Positions 31,801 through 42,205 are shown, counted from the first letter of the stretch. The stretch is 64,000 bases of DNA from Brucella oryzae (GCA_012103035.1 JAAVLL010000001.1:1958501-2022500), one strand, 5' to 3'. Program-made: numbers and translations. The notes: generated by a model from the letters alone, not told the origin.

Positions 31801-32837
31801 CAGCGTGCGCCTCCGGCTTCCGCATTTTTATCATTGCCCGTCCTCGCTTCGCTGCGGTCGGACGGCAGCGCCTCACGCTTGAAATTGAAACCACCGGCAT
31901 CCGTCAAAAGGAATGCCTCGCCGCACTGACGCGCAAGATTGCGCACGCGTAGAATATAGCTCTGGCGCTCGGTGACCGAGATCACGCCGCGCGCATCCAT
32001 CAGATTGAAGACGTGGGACGCCTTGATGCACTGGTCGTAGGCCGGGAAGACACATTTATGGACGTTCCCTGTCGTGCCTTCGGCACTCCCCGCCTCTTGT
32101 GGAGCGCCAGCCTTCAGAATGGCTTCGCATTCACGCTCGGCATCGATAAAGTGCTGGTGCAGCATCTCCGTATTCGCAATTTCGAAATTGTAGCGGGAAT
32201 ATTCCTGCTCCGCCTGCAGGAATACATCGCCATAGGTGACCTTCTCGTCGCCTTCGAGGCCGTTGAAATTCAGTTCATAGACATTGTCTACACCCTGCAC
32301 ATACATGGCGAGGCGTTCAAGACCATAGGTCAGTTCACCGGAAACCGGCGAGCATTCGATGCCGCAGACCTGCTGGAAATAGGTAAACTGCGACACTTCC
32401 ATGCCGTCGCACCAGCATTCCCAGCCAAGGCCCCACGAACCCGTCGTCGGGTTTTCCCAATCATCCTCGACAAAGCGCACGTCGTGAAGGTTCATATCGA
32501 TGCCGATGGCCTTCAGCGAACCGAGATAGAGTTCCTGCAGATTGGGCGGGCTTGGCTTCAGAAGAACCTGATACTGGTAATAGTGCTGGAGACGGTTCGG
32601 GTTTTCACCATAGCGACCATCCTTCGGGCGACGCGATGGCTGAACATAGGCCACATTCCACGGGCGCGGTCCGAGCGCCCGCAAAGTCGTCGCCGGGTGC
32701 AACGTACCCGCGCCTACTTCCATGTCATAAGGCTGCAGAATGGCGCAACCTCGCTCCGCCCAATAGTTATGGAGCGTCAGGATCAAACCCTGAAAGGAAC
32801 GGGTGGGATGCATATGTGCGGGCAACGTACTGGACAC
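31800..32837 (-). CDS. glyQ: Glycyl-tRNA synthetase alpha subunit
   Basis: Catalytic chain, intact. Blocks: [98 protein letters not shown] and [18 protein letters not shown]. From GTG 32837 it is 345 residues; ATG 32813 (MHPTRSFQG) would give 337 and matches the usual N-terminus better, but has no good ribosome site. Two stretches are unusual for the family: [19 protein letters not shown] in the middle and a hydrophilic tail after FNFKREAL. It is cotranscribed with glyS. Confidence 0.93.
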   Translation of the reverse strand: MSSTLPAHMHPTRSFQGLILTLHNYWAERGCAILQPYDMEVGAGTLHPATTLRALGPRPWNVAYVQPSRRPKDGRYGENPNRLQHYYQYQVLLKPSPPNLQELYLGSLKAIGIDMNLHDVRFVEDDWENPTTGSWGLGWECWCDGMEVSQFTYFQQVCGIECSPVSGELTYGLERLAMYVQGVDNVYELNFNGLEGDEKVTYGDVFLQAEQEYSRYNFEIANTEMLHQHFIDAERECEAILKAGAPQEAGSAEGTTGNVHKCVFPAYDQCIKASHVFNLMDARGVISVTERQSYILRVRNLARQCGEAFLLTDAGGFNFKREALPSDRSEARTGNDKNAEAGGAR

Positions 32838-33109
32838 GGGGTCAGGCCTTGTAATTGAAATGATGGCCCGGTCTAATTTGTCCGCCCCACATGGTCAAGC
32901 ATGACATTTGATCGCTGAAAGCTCCGGCGGACAAATAATGCAGTCGGCGGCAGAGAAAAATACATGAGTTTACTGGAATAGAGCAATATTCTTTATCGCT
33001 AAACAGTAAATTAGATATATCAATTAACTATTACATGTACACTTAGTTTGACTTTCCTCAATTTTTTGCTATATGGCTTTCTATATTTTATATCTAATAG
33101 GTTTATATT

Positions 33110-33466
33110 ATGAGCTGGAACGCGCCTGTAGCAATAAAAGTGAATGACTTATTATACAGTATACGGTCTACCCATAATGCCGAGTGGTTTATGCTTCAGC
33201 ATTGGCCCTTGTTCGGCCATTCGGATCTGGAAGATGCGATATTGTCCTGTCTGTTGAGCTGGCCGGACAATGCCGCAGCAGAGCACCACGCAAGGGTAAA
33301 ATTCATTCACGCTTGCGCCAACGCAGGCATCCTGATCATGACCGACCATGATTTGCGCCGCGATGACACCCAACAGCGAATAGCCGCAACGAGGCGCAAG
33401 AGGACTGTGGCCCGTAAATCGGAGCTGCCGCAGCCTCCGGCCCAGGTCTTTGAAGAACTGCGCTGA
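33110..33466 (+). CDS. DUF982 domain protein
   Basis: 118 residues, intact. NAEWFMLQHWPLFGHSDLEDAILSCLLSW is the DUF982 pattern, a short family almost restricted to Hyphomicrobiales. There it often occurs in many copies near plasmid or accessory genes. The C-terminal tail is basic (ATRRKRTVARKSE). The ~140 bases upstream are markedly AT-rich compared with the rest of the window, which suggests a recently acquired or unusually regulated gene. No function is known. Confidence 0.8.
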   Translation: MSWNAPVAIKVNDLLYSIRSTHNAEWFMLQHWPLFGHSDLEDAILSCLLSWPDNAAAEHHARVKFIHACANAGILIMTDHDLRRDDTQQRIAATRRKRTVARKSELPQPPAQVFEELR

Positions 33467-33489
33467 CCATACCGGTAGCGCAGAATCTC

Positions 33490-35280
33490 TCAATCCTCAG
33501 CAGGCTTGTTGTCGACGGGTTTTTCCGCCTTGACCGATGATTGGCCTGGAACATCGGGAAGGCCCTTCTTCAGCTTTTCCTCGATCTTGACCAGATCTTC
33601 CGGTTCGGGCTTGCCTGCAATGGCATGGTTCCACTGGAACGTCGCTTCCAGAAGGCGCCCCACACGCCAATAGGCATCGCCCATATGATCGTTGATCGTC
33701 GGGTCTTCCGGACGAAGCTTGACCGCTTTTTCCAGTTCGACCACCGCCTCATCATAGCGGCCCAGCATATAATAGGCCCAGCCCAGCGAGTCGACGATAT
33801 AGCCGTCCTGCGGGCGAAGCTCGACCGCTTTCTTGATCATGCGCAGCGCTTCATCGAGATTTTCACCTCGGTCCACCCATGAATACCCCAGATAGTTCAG
33901 CACCTGCGGCTGATCCGGATAAAGCTCCAGCGCCTTGCGGAAATTCGGTTCGGCCTTGTCCCATTGCTTCAGGCGTTCATAGGCAATGCCGCGCTGGTAG
34001 AAGACCGGCCAGTCCTTGCGTTCCGGCGACTTGATCTGTTCGACCGCAGCATCATAAATCTTCGCCGCATCGGCAAAATTCTTGTCCTGCGCATAGACGC
34101 CGCCAAGCGCCAGATAGGTGCGCATGTCGGTCTTGTCGCGGTCGAGCAGAACCTTCAGCTGCTTGACGGCTTCGGCAGACTGGCTGTTTTCCGCCAGATT
34201 GAGCGCACGCTGCATTTCCGCATCGCGGCGATAAGGCGATTTCTCCGGCACGCGGCCATAATAGTCGATGGCCTTTTCCGACTGGCGCAACTTGGCGGAA
34301 ATATCGCCTAGCTGATAAAGCGTCGCGTCATTGTCCGGGCGCAGCGGTAACGACATCTGCAGATAAAGCTTCGCAAAGGCCTCAGCGCCGCTGCGGTTGA
34401 TCGCTGTGCCAAGCGTATAGAGCGCTTCGGCAGCACCTTCCTGCGCGGTCTTGATCAAGCGGCCATATTTCTCGCCAGCTTCGATCTTTTCGCGCATTTC
34501 CGTGATCGTCATGCGGCCGTTCAGAAGCTCGGCTGCATCATTCAGCGTCTTGATCGCGCCTTCTTTGTCACCCTGACGAAGCTTGAAGGAGGCATAAGCC
34601 ATCACGATGCGTTCATAAGTGTCGGGAGCGGCACTTCCGCCGGGCCGATCATCGATGGCCTGCTGATAGAAATCACGCGCTTCCTGCTTCTGGCCGGCAA
34701 GATCAGCTATCAGCGCGGAATTGTAGGTGCGGAACAGACCATACCATTCCGGTCCCTGCATTTTCTGGATATCGGCAAGCGCCTGCTTGGGATTGCCCTG
34801 CCCGACCTTCACCCACGCGTTCATGAAGCCCGTCGCAAGGCGATCCATATCGGATTGCAGCGACAGCATCAGAAGCGGCCCGACCTTGCGATATTGCTTG
34901 CGGTCGATGGCGTCGATGGCCAGCGCCACGCGCGAAAAACGCTCGATCTCCGGGACGTTCTTCAGTTCTTCCGCCAGAGGCAGCGCGTCCTTAAAGCGGC
35001 CTTCCGTCAGCAAGACCAGCAGCAGGTCCTGCTTGATCTGCGTGTTATTCGGATCGAATGCCATGGCTTGACGATAGAAATCGACGGCGGTGGCGAGATT
35101 ATTGTCGGATTCAGCAGTACGTCCGGCAAGATAGGCCCCGGCAAACGAACCGGCGCGGACAGGGGCCGGTGCGGAATCGGTTGTCGCCTTGGCCAAAGCC
35201 CCGCTTGCCGGCATTGCAATTCCCGCTAGAAGCGAGAGCAGCAAACCATAAAGCGGGCGGTATTTCGATCCTTGCCGCAT
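33490..35280 (-). CDS. Secreted tetratricopeptide-repeat protein
   Basis: 596 residues, intact. Signal peptide (LYGLLLSLLAGIAMPASGALA), then about ten TPR units, e.g. AVDFYRQAMAFDPNNTQIK, AEPNFRKALELYPDQPQVLNYLGYSW and YDEAVVELEKAVKLRPEDPTINDHMGDAYWR (parts). The pattern is that of large periplasmic TPR proteins of Hyphomicrobiales which are thought to scaffold envelope complexes. The C-terminal tail is Lys/Glu/Pro-rich. It points away from DUF982 and follows the polyprenyl synthase on the same strand with a gap of about 215 bases. Confidence 0.85.
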   Translation of the reverse strand: MRQGSKYRPLYGLLLSLLAGIAMPASGALAKATTDSAPAPVRAGSFAGAYLAGRTAESDNNLATAVDFYRQAMAFDPNNTQIKQDLLLVLLTEGRFKDALPLAEELKNVPEIERFSRVALAIDAIDRKQYRKVGPLLMLSLQSDMDRLATGFMNAWVKVGQGNPKQALADIQKMQGPEWYGLFRTYNSALIADLAGQKQEARDFYQQAIDDRPGGSAAPDTYERIVMAYASFKLRQGDKEGAIKTLNDAAELLNGRMTITEMREKIEAGEKYGRLIKTAQEGAAEALYTLGTAINRSGAEAFAKLYLQMSLPLRPDNDATLYQLGDISAKLRQSEKAIDYYGRVPEKSPYRRDAEMQRALNLAENSQSAEAVKQLKVLLDRDKTDMRTYLALGGVYAQDKNFADAAKIYDAAVEQIKSPERKDWPVFYQRGIAYERLKQWDKAEPNFRKALELYPDQPQVLNYLGYSWVDRGENLDEALRMIKKAVELRPQDGYIVDSLGWAYYMLGRYDEAVVELEKAVKLRPEDPTINDHMGDAYWRVGRLLEATFQWNHAIAGKPEPEDLVKIEEKLKKGLPDVPGQSSVKAEKPVDNKPAED

Positions 35281-35495
35281 AAAGCCCTATCCTCTTCTCA
35301 AATCCCTGTGACAGATACCGGCAAGCAAACCTCAAGTGGCTCAAAAGCCGGGCACGCTGTCTCTTTGCCGGAAAAGGCACCCCAAGCATGGCCTTTTGGG
35401 ATGGTGGGGCAAGAAAAGCATCCGTGATGGGGTGCTTTTCCTGCGTATTATTGGCCCACAAGAAATACTGGCCAGCGTTTACGGCTGTTGCCGGG

Positions 35496-36516
35496 TCAGT
35501 TCACGCGGCTGATACAGAAATCGATGACTTCGATCAGCGCGTCCTTCTGAGGCGTTGCTTTCAAAGGCGCCAGAGCATCGCGGGCAATTTCGCCGAAATG
35601 CCGTGCGCGCTGCACAGTGTCGGCAATCGCGCCGTGCTTCGTCATCAGGCCGATGGCTTTTTCAAGCGAGGCGTCATCGCTCGCACCGTCTTCAATCGCG
35701 TGCTTCCAGAAAGCGCGCTCATCGTCAGTGCCGCGGCGATAGCTCAGAATCACCGGAAGTGTGATCTTGCCTTCGCGGAAATCGTCGCCGGTATTCTTGC
35801 CGAGATCGGCAGCCGAACCGCCATAATCGAGCGCGTCATCGACAAGCTGGAAGGCAAGACCGAGATTGAGACCGTAGTCGCGCAGCGCCGCGCGATCCGA
35901 ACGCTGTGCACCGGCGATGATCGGTCCGACTTCACCGGCAGCCGAGAACAGCGCCGCAGTCTTGGCCTTGATGACCGCCAGATATTCGTCTTCCGTCGTT
36001 TCCATGTTCTTGGCTGCTGCAAGCTGCATCACTTCACCTTCGGCGATCACCGACGCTGAGGTGGCCAGAACGTCGAGCGCATCGAGCGAACCGACATCAA
36101 CCATCATCTTGAAGGCCTGCCCCAGAAGGAAGTCGCCGACGAGAACGCTGGCCTGGTTGCCCCAGATCATGCGCGCCGTGCTTTTCCGCGACGCAGATCG
36201 CTTTCATCGACCACATCGTCATGCAGCAACGTGGCCGTGTGCATGAACTCGACAGCAGTCGCGAGGCGCACATGGCCATCGCCTTCGTAGCCGAACATGC
36301 GAGCTGCCGCGAGCGTCATCATGGGACGCAGGCGCTTGCCGCCGGAGGAAATCAGATGATTGGCGACTTCCGGTATCATTTCGACATCGGACCCGGCCCG
36401 GGAAAGGATCATCTCGTTCACCCGCGCCATGTCGGCCTTTGTCAGATCGACAAGCGGCTGAACCGATCCTTCCTGTTTCTTTTACCGTCCAGATTCAGAA
36501 CCACACCCAATGCCAT
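35496..36516 (-). CDS. ispB: Polyprenyl diphosphate synthase, octaprenyl/decaprenyl type (frame interrupted)
   Basis: Chain-elongating trans-prenyltransferase making the ubiquinone side chain. About 340 residues. First Asp-rich motif in HTATLLHDDVVDESDLRRG, second in LAFQLVDDALDYGG; GGKRLRPMMTLAAARMFG is the substrate-binding region. Frame changes near 36455 (N-terminus restored: RNRQEGSVQPLVDLTKADM) and near 36180 (one A missing, restored RRGKSTARMIWGNQ). The proposed start is ATG 36516 (MALGVVLNLDG). It is divergent from the DUF2007 gene; ubiA at 20 kb uses its product. Exact chain length is inferred. Confidence 0.88.
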
Positions 36517-36669
36517 TTCTCCTAGCTGCCCGGCCACATTATTGAAACGGACCGGATTGCTCAAGACGCAACTGCCCCCAAAGCGCCCTCAAAGCGTTAC
36601 TCTTCCGACGTCTGTTCACCATTGAAGGAAGCTGTTGTCAATGCGGTGCATTCGCTACAAACTGTTCAA

Positions 36670-36894
36670 ATGATCGAACTTATCCGTACGAATGATTCCG
36701 TTCTGCTATCCTTTGCCGAAACCTTGATGAAAGAGGCCGGGATCGCTTATTTCGTTGCCGACACGAATATGAGCATCATCGAGGGCTCGTTGGGTGTATT
36801 GCCGCGCCGCCTTCTGGTCAGCGAAGAACAGCTTGAAGAGGCACGGCAGATTCTGATCGATGCCCAGATTGAACATGAACTGCGTGATCAATGA
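36670..36894 (+). CDS. DUF2007 small protein
   Basis: 74 residues from ATG 36670, intact: MIELIRTNDSVLLSFAETL, then AGIAYFVADTNMSIIEGS and a C-terminal ARQILIDA helix. The DUF2007 fold (ferredoxin-like, GlnB-like) is called a putative signal-transducing protein, without experimental role. An earlier TTG (36622) would add 16 residues but breaks the family N-terminus. Its stop overlaps the next start by ATGA, so the two are translationally coupled. Confidence 0.82.
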   Translation: MIELIRTNDSVLLSFAETLMKEAGIAYFVADTNMSIIEGSLGVLPRRLLVSEEQLEEARQILIDAQIEHELRDQ

Positions 36895-37684
36895 ATTCGG
36901 AAACAAGTTCGGAAACTGAAGGTGAAGCCGGAGAAACACTCGACGTGTTTCATCGTGGGGCGTTTCATCTCGTCCAGCCTGCATTTAAAGGCCATCGCTC
37001 CGGTGTGGATGCAATGATTCTGGCAAGTGCCGTTCCAAACGGCTTTGTGGGACGTGTTGCCGATCTTGGCAGCGGTGCAGGCGCTGCCGGGCTTGCAGTC
37101 GCTTCCCGATGCCCTGACACCAATATCACCCTTGTGGAACGTTCTGCCTTCATGGCTGGCTTTGCCCGTAAAAGCATTGCGCATCCGCTGAATGCCGCTC
37201 TGGCAGGCCGTATCAGCGTGATTGAAGCCGACGTCGCCCTGAGAGGCAAGGCGCGCATCGCCGCCGGACTTGTCGATAACAGTTTCGATTTTGCCATCAT
37301 GAATCCGCCCTTCAACGAAGCGCGCGATCGCAGCACACCCGATCCGTTGAAGGCGGAAGCGCATGTCATGCCCGAAGGCATGTTCGAACAATGGGTGCGC
37401 ACTGCGGCAGCCATTGTGAAGCCCGGCGGCGACATTGCCATCATTGCCCGGCCCAGCTCCTTTCTCCCGTCCTCGAAGCCCTGTCGGGACGGTTCGGCGG
37501 CCTGAAGATCATTCCCGTTCAGCCTCGCCCCGATGCGGCAGCTATCCGCATTGTCCTGACAGGCACACGCGGGAGCCGTGCCGGTCTTTCGCTGATGCCA
37601 GCGCTTGTTCTCCACGGCAGCGAGGGCCATGGCTTCACTCCACACGCCAACGACATCAATAACGGGCTCGATGCTCTGATCTAG
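36891..37684 (+). CDS. TrmN6/YfiC-like N6-adenine methyltransferase (frame interrupted)
   Basis: About 264 residues. Start region DVFHRGAFHLVQPAFKGHRSGVDAM (part) is typical of tRNA1Val (adenine37-N6)-methyltransferase-like proteins. The SAM site is VADLGSGAGAAGLAVA and the catalytic NPPF appears in FAIMNPPFNEARDR. One base is missing near 37458; the restored text is LLSPVLEALSGRFGG. It is coupled to DUF2007 (ATGA). Target RNA is inferred from family only. Confidence 0.83.
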
Positions 37685-38106
37685 AAACGTTGCTGTGCCA
37701 GCACAACCAAGTTGCGGTCCAGATCGTATAATCTCAGGATCATCATATAGAGCGCCGTGCGTCCATTCGGACGCACAAAGGTCGCTCTAACTTATTGAAT
37801 CTACGCATCGTTCTTTCCAAAATCGATTCTGGTTTTGGGCCGATGCTGTAGTCGGCGGCTTCGACATTTCCGGGGCGAAAATAGGTGTAAGCACCATCGC
37901 GGTCTCCTCCCGGATCGGATAGCATGGCAGCATTTCAGAAGTTCCGGCGATTCAATCGTATCGATTTCAGGCCGCACAGGTAATTTTTATTGAAACCCTG
38001 TGGTCGAGCCAATATTCCTAAATCGCAATTTTCGTTCTGCGGCTCCCCGCCGCCCTTTTCCGAAAAAGCGCAAACAACAAACGACAAGAACAGGCAACGG
38101 GAACCG
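37685..38106. other. Intergenic region before nhaA, with a degenerate palindromic repeat
   Basis: 422 bases. Around 37755-37850 lie GTGCGTCCATTCGGACGCAC (a perfect hairpin) and TTCTTTCCAAAATCGATT ... TTTTGGGCCGATGC, which resemble dispersed Rhizobiales repeats. A 60-codon minus-strand frame (37743-37925) has no homology I recognise. No gene called. Confidence 0.5.
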
Positions 38107-39286
38107 ATGAACCACAGCCCAAACAAAAGCCGTCCCGTATCGGTCATGCGGCGCTTCCTCGATAGCGAATCTGCTGGCGGCATCAGTCTTATGGTCGCGG
38201 CGGCGCTTGCGCTCATCGTGGCCAATTCGTCCTTTTCACAAATCTATTTCGAGACGCTGCGCGCCCATATCGGCCCGCTGAGCCTGACGGACTGGATCAA
38301 TGATGCCTTGATGGCGGTGTTCTTTCTGCTCGTGGGGCTGGAAATCAAACGCGAGTTCCTCGACGGGCAGCTGGCAAGCTGGCCGAACCGCATGCTGCCC
38401 GGCATTGCTGCCGCGGGCGGCGTCATCCTGCCAGCCATCATCTTCACCCTGTTCAACTGGCACGATCCGGCCAAGCTGCGCGGCTGGGCTGTGCCATCGG
38501 CAACCGACATCGCCTTTGCGCTCGGCGTGCTGTCGCTTCTGGGGTCGCGGGTTCCCTCCAGCCTCAAGGTGTTTCTGGCGACGCTCGCCATTCTGGACGA
38601 TCTCGCCGCCGTCGTCATCATCGCCATTTTCTATACGGCTGAAATCTCCATGCCATATCTTGGTGGAGCTTTTGCTGCCGCTATCGTTCTGTTCGCCATG
38701 AACCGGATGGGCGTGATGAAGCTCCTTCCCTACCTGATCGGCGGAGCGGCGCTCTGGTTTTCGTGCTGAATTCCGGCGTTCACGCAACGGTTGCAGGCGT
38801 GGTGACCGCGCTGATGATTCCGCTGAAGCCCGCGCCCGGCAAGCCTGACGATATGACCTCGCCGCTGCATGTGCTGGAACATGCATTGGCCAAGCCTGTT
38901 GCTTTCATCATCGTGCCCATTTTCGGCTTCGCCAATGCAGGCATATCGTTCGCCGGTCTCGACGCCTCGGTGATGAGCGACACGCTCACCCTCGGCATCA
39001 TGCTTGGCCTCTTCATCGGCAAGCAGCTCGGCGTTTTCGGCGCGGCCTGGCTCGCGATCAAGACCGGCCTTGCGCAAAAGCCGCTCGGGGCCACATGGAT
39101 TCAGCTTTACGGCGTGGCGGTCCTGTGCGGGATCGGCTTTACGATGAGCATCTTCATCGGCCTCCTCTCCTTCCCGTCCGAACTCATGCAAGCGGAAACC
39201 AAGATCGGCGTGCTGGCCGGTTCGGGCCTGTCGGCCATTTGCGGCTATATTCTGCTGCGGTTGGTCACAAAGCCGAAAAATCCTGA
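38107..39286 (+). CDS. nhaA: Na+/H+ antiporter NhaA (frame interrupted)
   Basis: Twelve-helix sodium/proton antiporter of about 394 residues. Conserved: RRFLDSESAGGISLMVAAAL, DALMAVFFLLVGLEIKREF, the paired Asp of FLATLAILDDLAAVVIIAIF (ion binding), PSATDIAFALGV and GIGFTMSIFIGLLSF. Two changes: one T missing near 38760 (restored WFFVLNSGVHATVAG) and one A missing from the A run at 39275-39280. The latter restores the end VTKPKKS and stop TGA 39284-39286. As read, the frame instead runs on into the next gene. A terminator follows. Confidence 0.92.
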
Positions 39287-39298
39287 CGGAAACGACAC

Positions 39299-39331
39299 AC
39301 CGCCCGGAAAACAAAATTTCCGGGCGGTTTT
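39299..39331 (+). terminator. nhaA terminator
   Basis: ACCGCCCGGAAA and TTTCCGGGCGGT form a 12-bp stem followed by TTTTCTTTG. It begins 13 bases past the repaired nhaA stop, and shows that nhaA and the S49 peptidase gene are separate. Confidence 0.85.
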
Positions 39332-39395
39332 CTTTGTGTTTCCCATATCGCTTCCTACATTTGGCTGGAATCATTTCTACACGCAGGAGTTCACC

Positions 39396-40266
39396 TTGCC
39401 CGGTTTATTGACGCGCCTTGTTCCACGCCGCTTCCGCCCGGTTTCCATCGAGATACCTGTCGTGCGACTGCATGGCGCCATCATGTCCGGTGGGTCTGCC
39501 TTCCGTCCGATGCTTTCACTGGCGTCGACGGCGGCAGTTCTTGAAAAGGCATTCAACGACAAGGAAGCGCCTGCCGTCGCCATTTCACTCAACTCACCCG
39601 GCGGTTCACCAGTACAGTCCCGACTGATCTACCGGCGTATCCGCGATCTCGCCGCCGAGCATCAGAAGAAGGTCTTTATCTTCGTTGAAGATGTTGCCGC
39701 CTCGGGTGGCTATATGATTGCGCTGGCCGGTGACGAAATCATCGCCGATCCTTCATCCATCGTGGGCTCCATCGGCGTTGTGTCGGCCTCGTTCGGTTTT
39801 CCCGAGCTTTTGAAGAAGATCGGGGTCGAGCGCCGTGTCTATACGGCAGGCTCCAACAAGGTGACGCTTGACCCGTTCCAGCCGGAGAAGAAGGCCGACA
39901 TCGAGCGACTGAAATCATTGCAGCTTGAAATCCATGAAACCTTCATCGACATGGTGAAGGAACGGCGCGGAACCAAGCTTGCGGAAGACAAGGATCTGTT
40001 TACCGGCCTGTTCTGGACCGGCATCAAGGCGCAACGGCTTGGCGATTGATGGGCTTGGCGATATGCGCAGCTTCCTGCGCAAGACCTATGGCGACAAGGT
40101 CAAGCTCAAGCTCGTCGAACAGAAGCGCGGCCTTCTGGGACGCAAAATGCCCGGCGTAGATATGGCACTCGGTAATCTTGAACCGGCTTCCATTGCCGCA
40201 AATCTCGGCGAAGGGCTGCTTTCGGTAGCTGAAGAAAAGGCACTTTGGGGCCGTTATGGCCTCTAA
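39396..40266 (+). CDS. S49-family signal-peptide peptidase-like protease (SppA type), frame interrupted
   Basis: About 290 residues, short single-repeat S49 form. LVRLHGAIMSGG-type strand (here VVRLHGAIMSGGSAF), AISLNSPGGSPVQS, the catalytic Ser in VEDVAASGGYMIALAGDEI, SIVGSIGV, and the catalytic Lys region GSNKVTLDPF. The frame changes near 40030 (about two bases lost, GG to G and AAA to AA), restored KAANGLAIDGLGDMRSFL. TTG 39396 with AGGAG six bases upstream is the likely start (MPGLLTRLVPRRFRP). No clear signal peptide. Confidence 0.85.
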
Positions 40267-40444
40267 AGGCCGAGCAGAGGCAAAATCAGCATCGATTTTC
40301 GCACCAATGCTTTGAATTCCTTCGTTTCACCATGATATGGTGTCAGAAAGTGGGGCGGGCCGCTTCCCGCCCCTTCATGAACATCCGGCGTTTCGACCGT
40401 TGCGATCCGGCAATCCGAAGTGCAACCCTTAAGGATTTGAGGCC

Positions 40445-40630
40445 ATGCCCCAGCTCATCTTTCTGCTGCTGATCATCGCCGCCGCCTGGTACGGCTACCG
40501 CTCGTTCAAGCGTGAAGCCTCGCGCGTGTCCCAGCGTGTGCGCCAGGCGGAAAAGGAAGCGCAGAACCGGGCCCACGGTACGCTCGTGCAGGACCCTAAA
40601 ACCGGCGAATATTACGTCAAGAAGGACTGA
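40445..40630 (+). CDS. Small membrane protein, conserved in Hyphomicrobiales
   Basis: 61 residues, intact. One N-terminal membrane helix (PQLIFLLLIIAAAWYGYRSF), then a charged helix (KREASRVSQRVRQAEKEAQN) and a short tail DPKTGEYYVKKD. GGATTTGAGGCC precedes ATG 40445. Function unknown. Confidence 0.75.
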   Translation: MPQLIFLLLIIAAAWYGYRSFKREASRVSQRVRQAEKEAQNRAHGTLVQDPKTGEYYVKKD

Positions 40631-40720
40631 CCTTTTCCGCAGGAAAGGTTGCCGACGAAGCGGCTTGGCCGCTCGCCGCAACCGAACCGTCTGCTTTCTC
40701 CATTCGCAGCCTCAACCGAA

Positions 40721-41644
40721 ATGACCCTTTCCCCGAAAACCGAAACATCCGCACAGGCCGAGGATGCGCAGGCGGTGACACGCCTGGCTCCGGCCAAGAT
40801 CAATCTGGCACTGCATGTGACGGGGCGTCGTGACGATGGCTACCATCTGCTCGACATGCTGGTGGTCTTTGCGCGCTATGGCGACATCATTCGCGTCAGC
40901 CCTGCCGATGAGGACGGTTTCACGGTCGGCGGTCCTTTTGCAAAGGGCATACCGCTCGATGGCGGCAATCTGGTGCTCAAGGCCCGCAACGCCTTGCGCG
41001 ACCATGCGCAAAGGGTCTTGCCGCCCGTTACCATCCATCTGGAAAAGAACCTGCCGATTGCCTCGGGCATCGGCGGCGGATCGAGCGATGCTGCAGCAAC
41101 GCTGCTCGCACTTGATGCGTTGTGGGGCCTCGATCTCGGTTTCGGGCAGCTCGCCGCGATGGGGCTGCATCTTGGCGCCGACCTGCCCATGTGCCTGCAC
41201 GGCGCATCGAAGGGCACGCCCCTGACCGCGCGCGGCATCGGCGAAGACCTCGCTCCTGTCGCCGGGTTTCCGGCCTTGCCCATGCTGCTCGTCAATGATG
41301 GAACCGCTATGGCAACGCCGGATGTCTTTCGCGCGCTCGACAAACGCGATCACCCAGCGTTGAACCTTCCCTCCCATACAGATATCGAACGCCTTTGCGC
41401 TTATCTGCAAACAACTCGCAACGATCTTCTTGCCCCAGCGCTGAAACTTGCGCCCCAGATCGGTGACAAGCTTGACCTGCTTCACGCAAGCGGAGCACTC
41501 TACGCACAGATGTCGGGTTCAGGCGCAACCTGCTATGCAATCTTTGACGACATGGCAGCCACCGAACAGGCAGCCGCACGCCTTTCAGCCGAGAAGCCTG
41601 ACTGGTTCGTCATCGCGACCCAAAGCGTCCCTTCCCGAAAATAA
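40721..41644 (+). CDS. ispE: 4-diphosphocytidyl-2-C-methyl-D-erythritol kinase
   Basis: GHMP kinase of the MEP pathway, phosphorylating CDP-ME at the 2-position. 307 residues from ATG 40721, intact. Start [20 protein letters not shown], with the catalytic Lys and His; ATP loop [20 protein letters not shown]-terminal [22 protein letters not shown]. An earlier frame start at 40649 adds 24 residues not seen in the family. It acts three steps after dxs. Confidence 0.93.
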   Translation: MTLSPKTETSAQAEDAQAVTRLAPAKINLALHVTGRRDDGYHLLDMLVVFARYGDIIRVSPADEDGFTVGGPFAKGIPLDGGNLVLKARNALRDHAQRVLPPVTIHLEKNLPIASGIGGGSSDAAATLLALDALWGLDLGFGQLAAMGLHLGADLPMCLHGASKGTPLTARGIGEDLAPVAGFPALPMLLVNDGTAMATPDVFRALDKRDHPALNLPSHTDIERLCAYLQTTRNDLLAPALKLAPQIGDKLDLLHASGALYAQMSGSGATCYAIFDDMAATEQAAARLSAEKPDWFVIATQSVPSRK

Positions 41645-41960
41645 TCTCTGAACGACCTCCTTTCTGAATGCCCATAAAATCGTCCTATTGTTCACTCTGA
41701 TTGGACAATATATTCGGACAGACTGTTCGCACTTTTGAACAAAAGCCTTCTACAACTGTTTCGTGAATGCCGACACATAAATCAACACATTGATTATATT
41801 ATATTTTTATTTGAAAATTATCGTCACGCCAAAAATATGCCGCACAAATGTGTGATCAACAAAACATTTTCGTGACTGGAACTTTCGCTCACTGTCACCC
41901 ATTTCAGGTACATCGGAACGACGAACAAAACGCCGCTCCACTTTCCAAGGAGATAGGAAA
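41645..41960. other. AT-rich intergenic region upstream of the small secreted protein gene
   Basis: 316 bases, clearly AT-rich around 41690-41830 (runs such as TTGATTATATTATATTTTTA). It ends in AAGGAGATAGGAAA, a strong ribosome site for ATG 41961. Probably the promoter region; no other gene seen. Confidence 0.5.
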
Positions 41961-42186
41961 ATGAAAAGATTGTTCTTGCTGCTGCCGCCCTTGCTCTTAG
42001 CGCCGGTGCTGCCTTTGCAGAAAACCCGCATGTTGGCGAACCTGCCGATCTTTATGCAAACGACCGCACACCGGTCGCTTCCCAGAAGGTCGACTACACA
42101 GCTCTGCCTCGATCAAAGCTCCTGTCTATCAGGACGGTTCGGCTCATCGCTTTGGCGACGCATCGCCTTCCTCTTACCAGAACTAA
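41961..42186 (+). CDS. Small secreted protein, 75 residues (two frame interruptions)
   Basis: After restoring one base near 41982 and one near 42104 the frame reads: signal peptide MKRLFLLAAALALSAGAAFA, then ENPHVGEPADLYANDRTPVA, SQKVDYTASASIKAPVYQDG, SAHRFGDASPSSYQN and TAA 42184-42186. A strong ribosome site (AAGGAG) and a terminator right after the stop support a real, separately transcribed gene. I do not recognise a named family. Predicted periplasmic or secreted. Confidence 0.7.
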
Positions 42187-42205
42187 TTCAGTCAGCATGT
42201 CTGGC

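Noticed and set aside
37743..37925. 60-codon minus-strand frame in the intergenic region before nhaA
   Set aside because: Overlaps a dispersed palindromic repeat, has no ribosome site and no recognisable domain.
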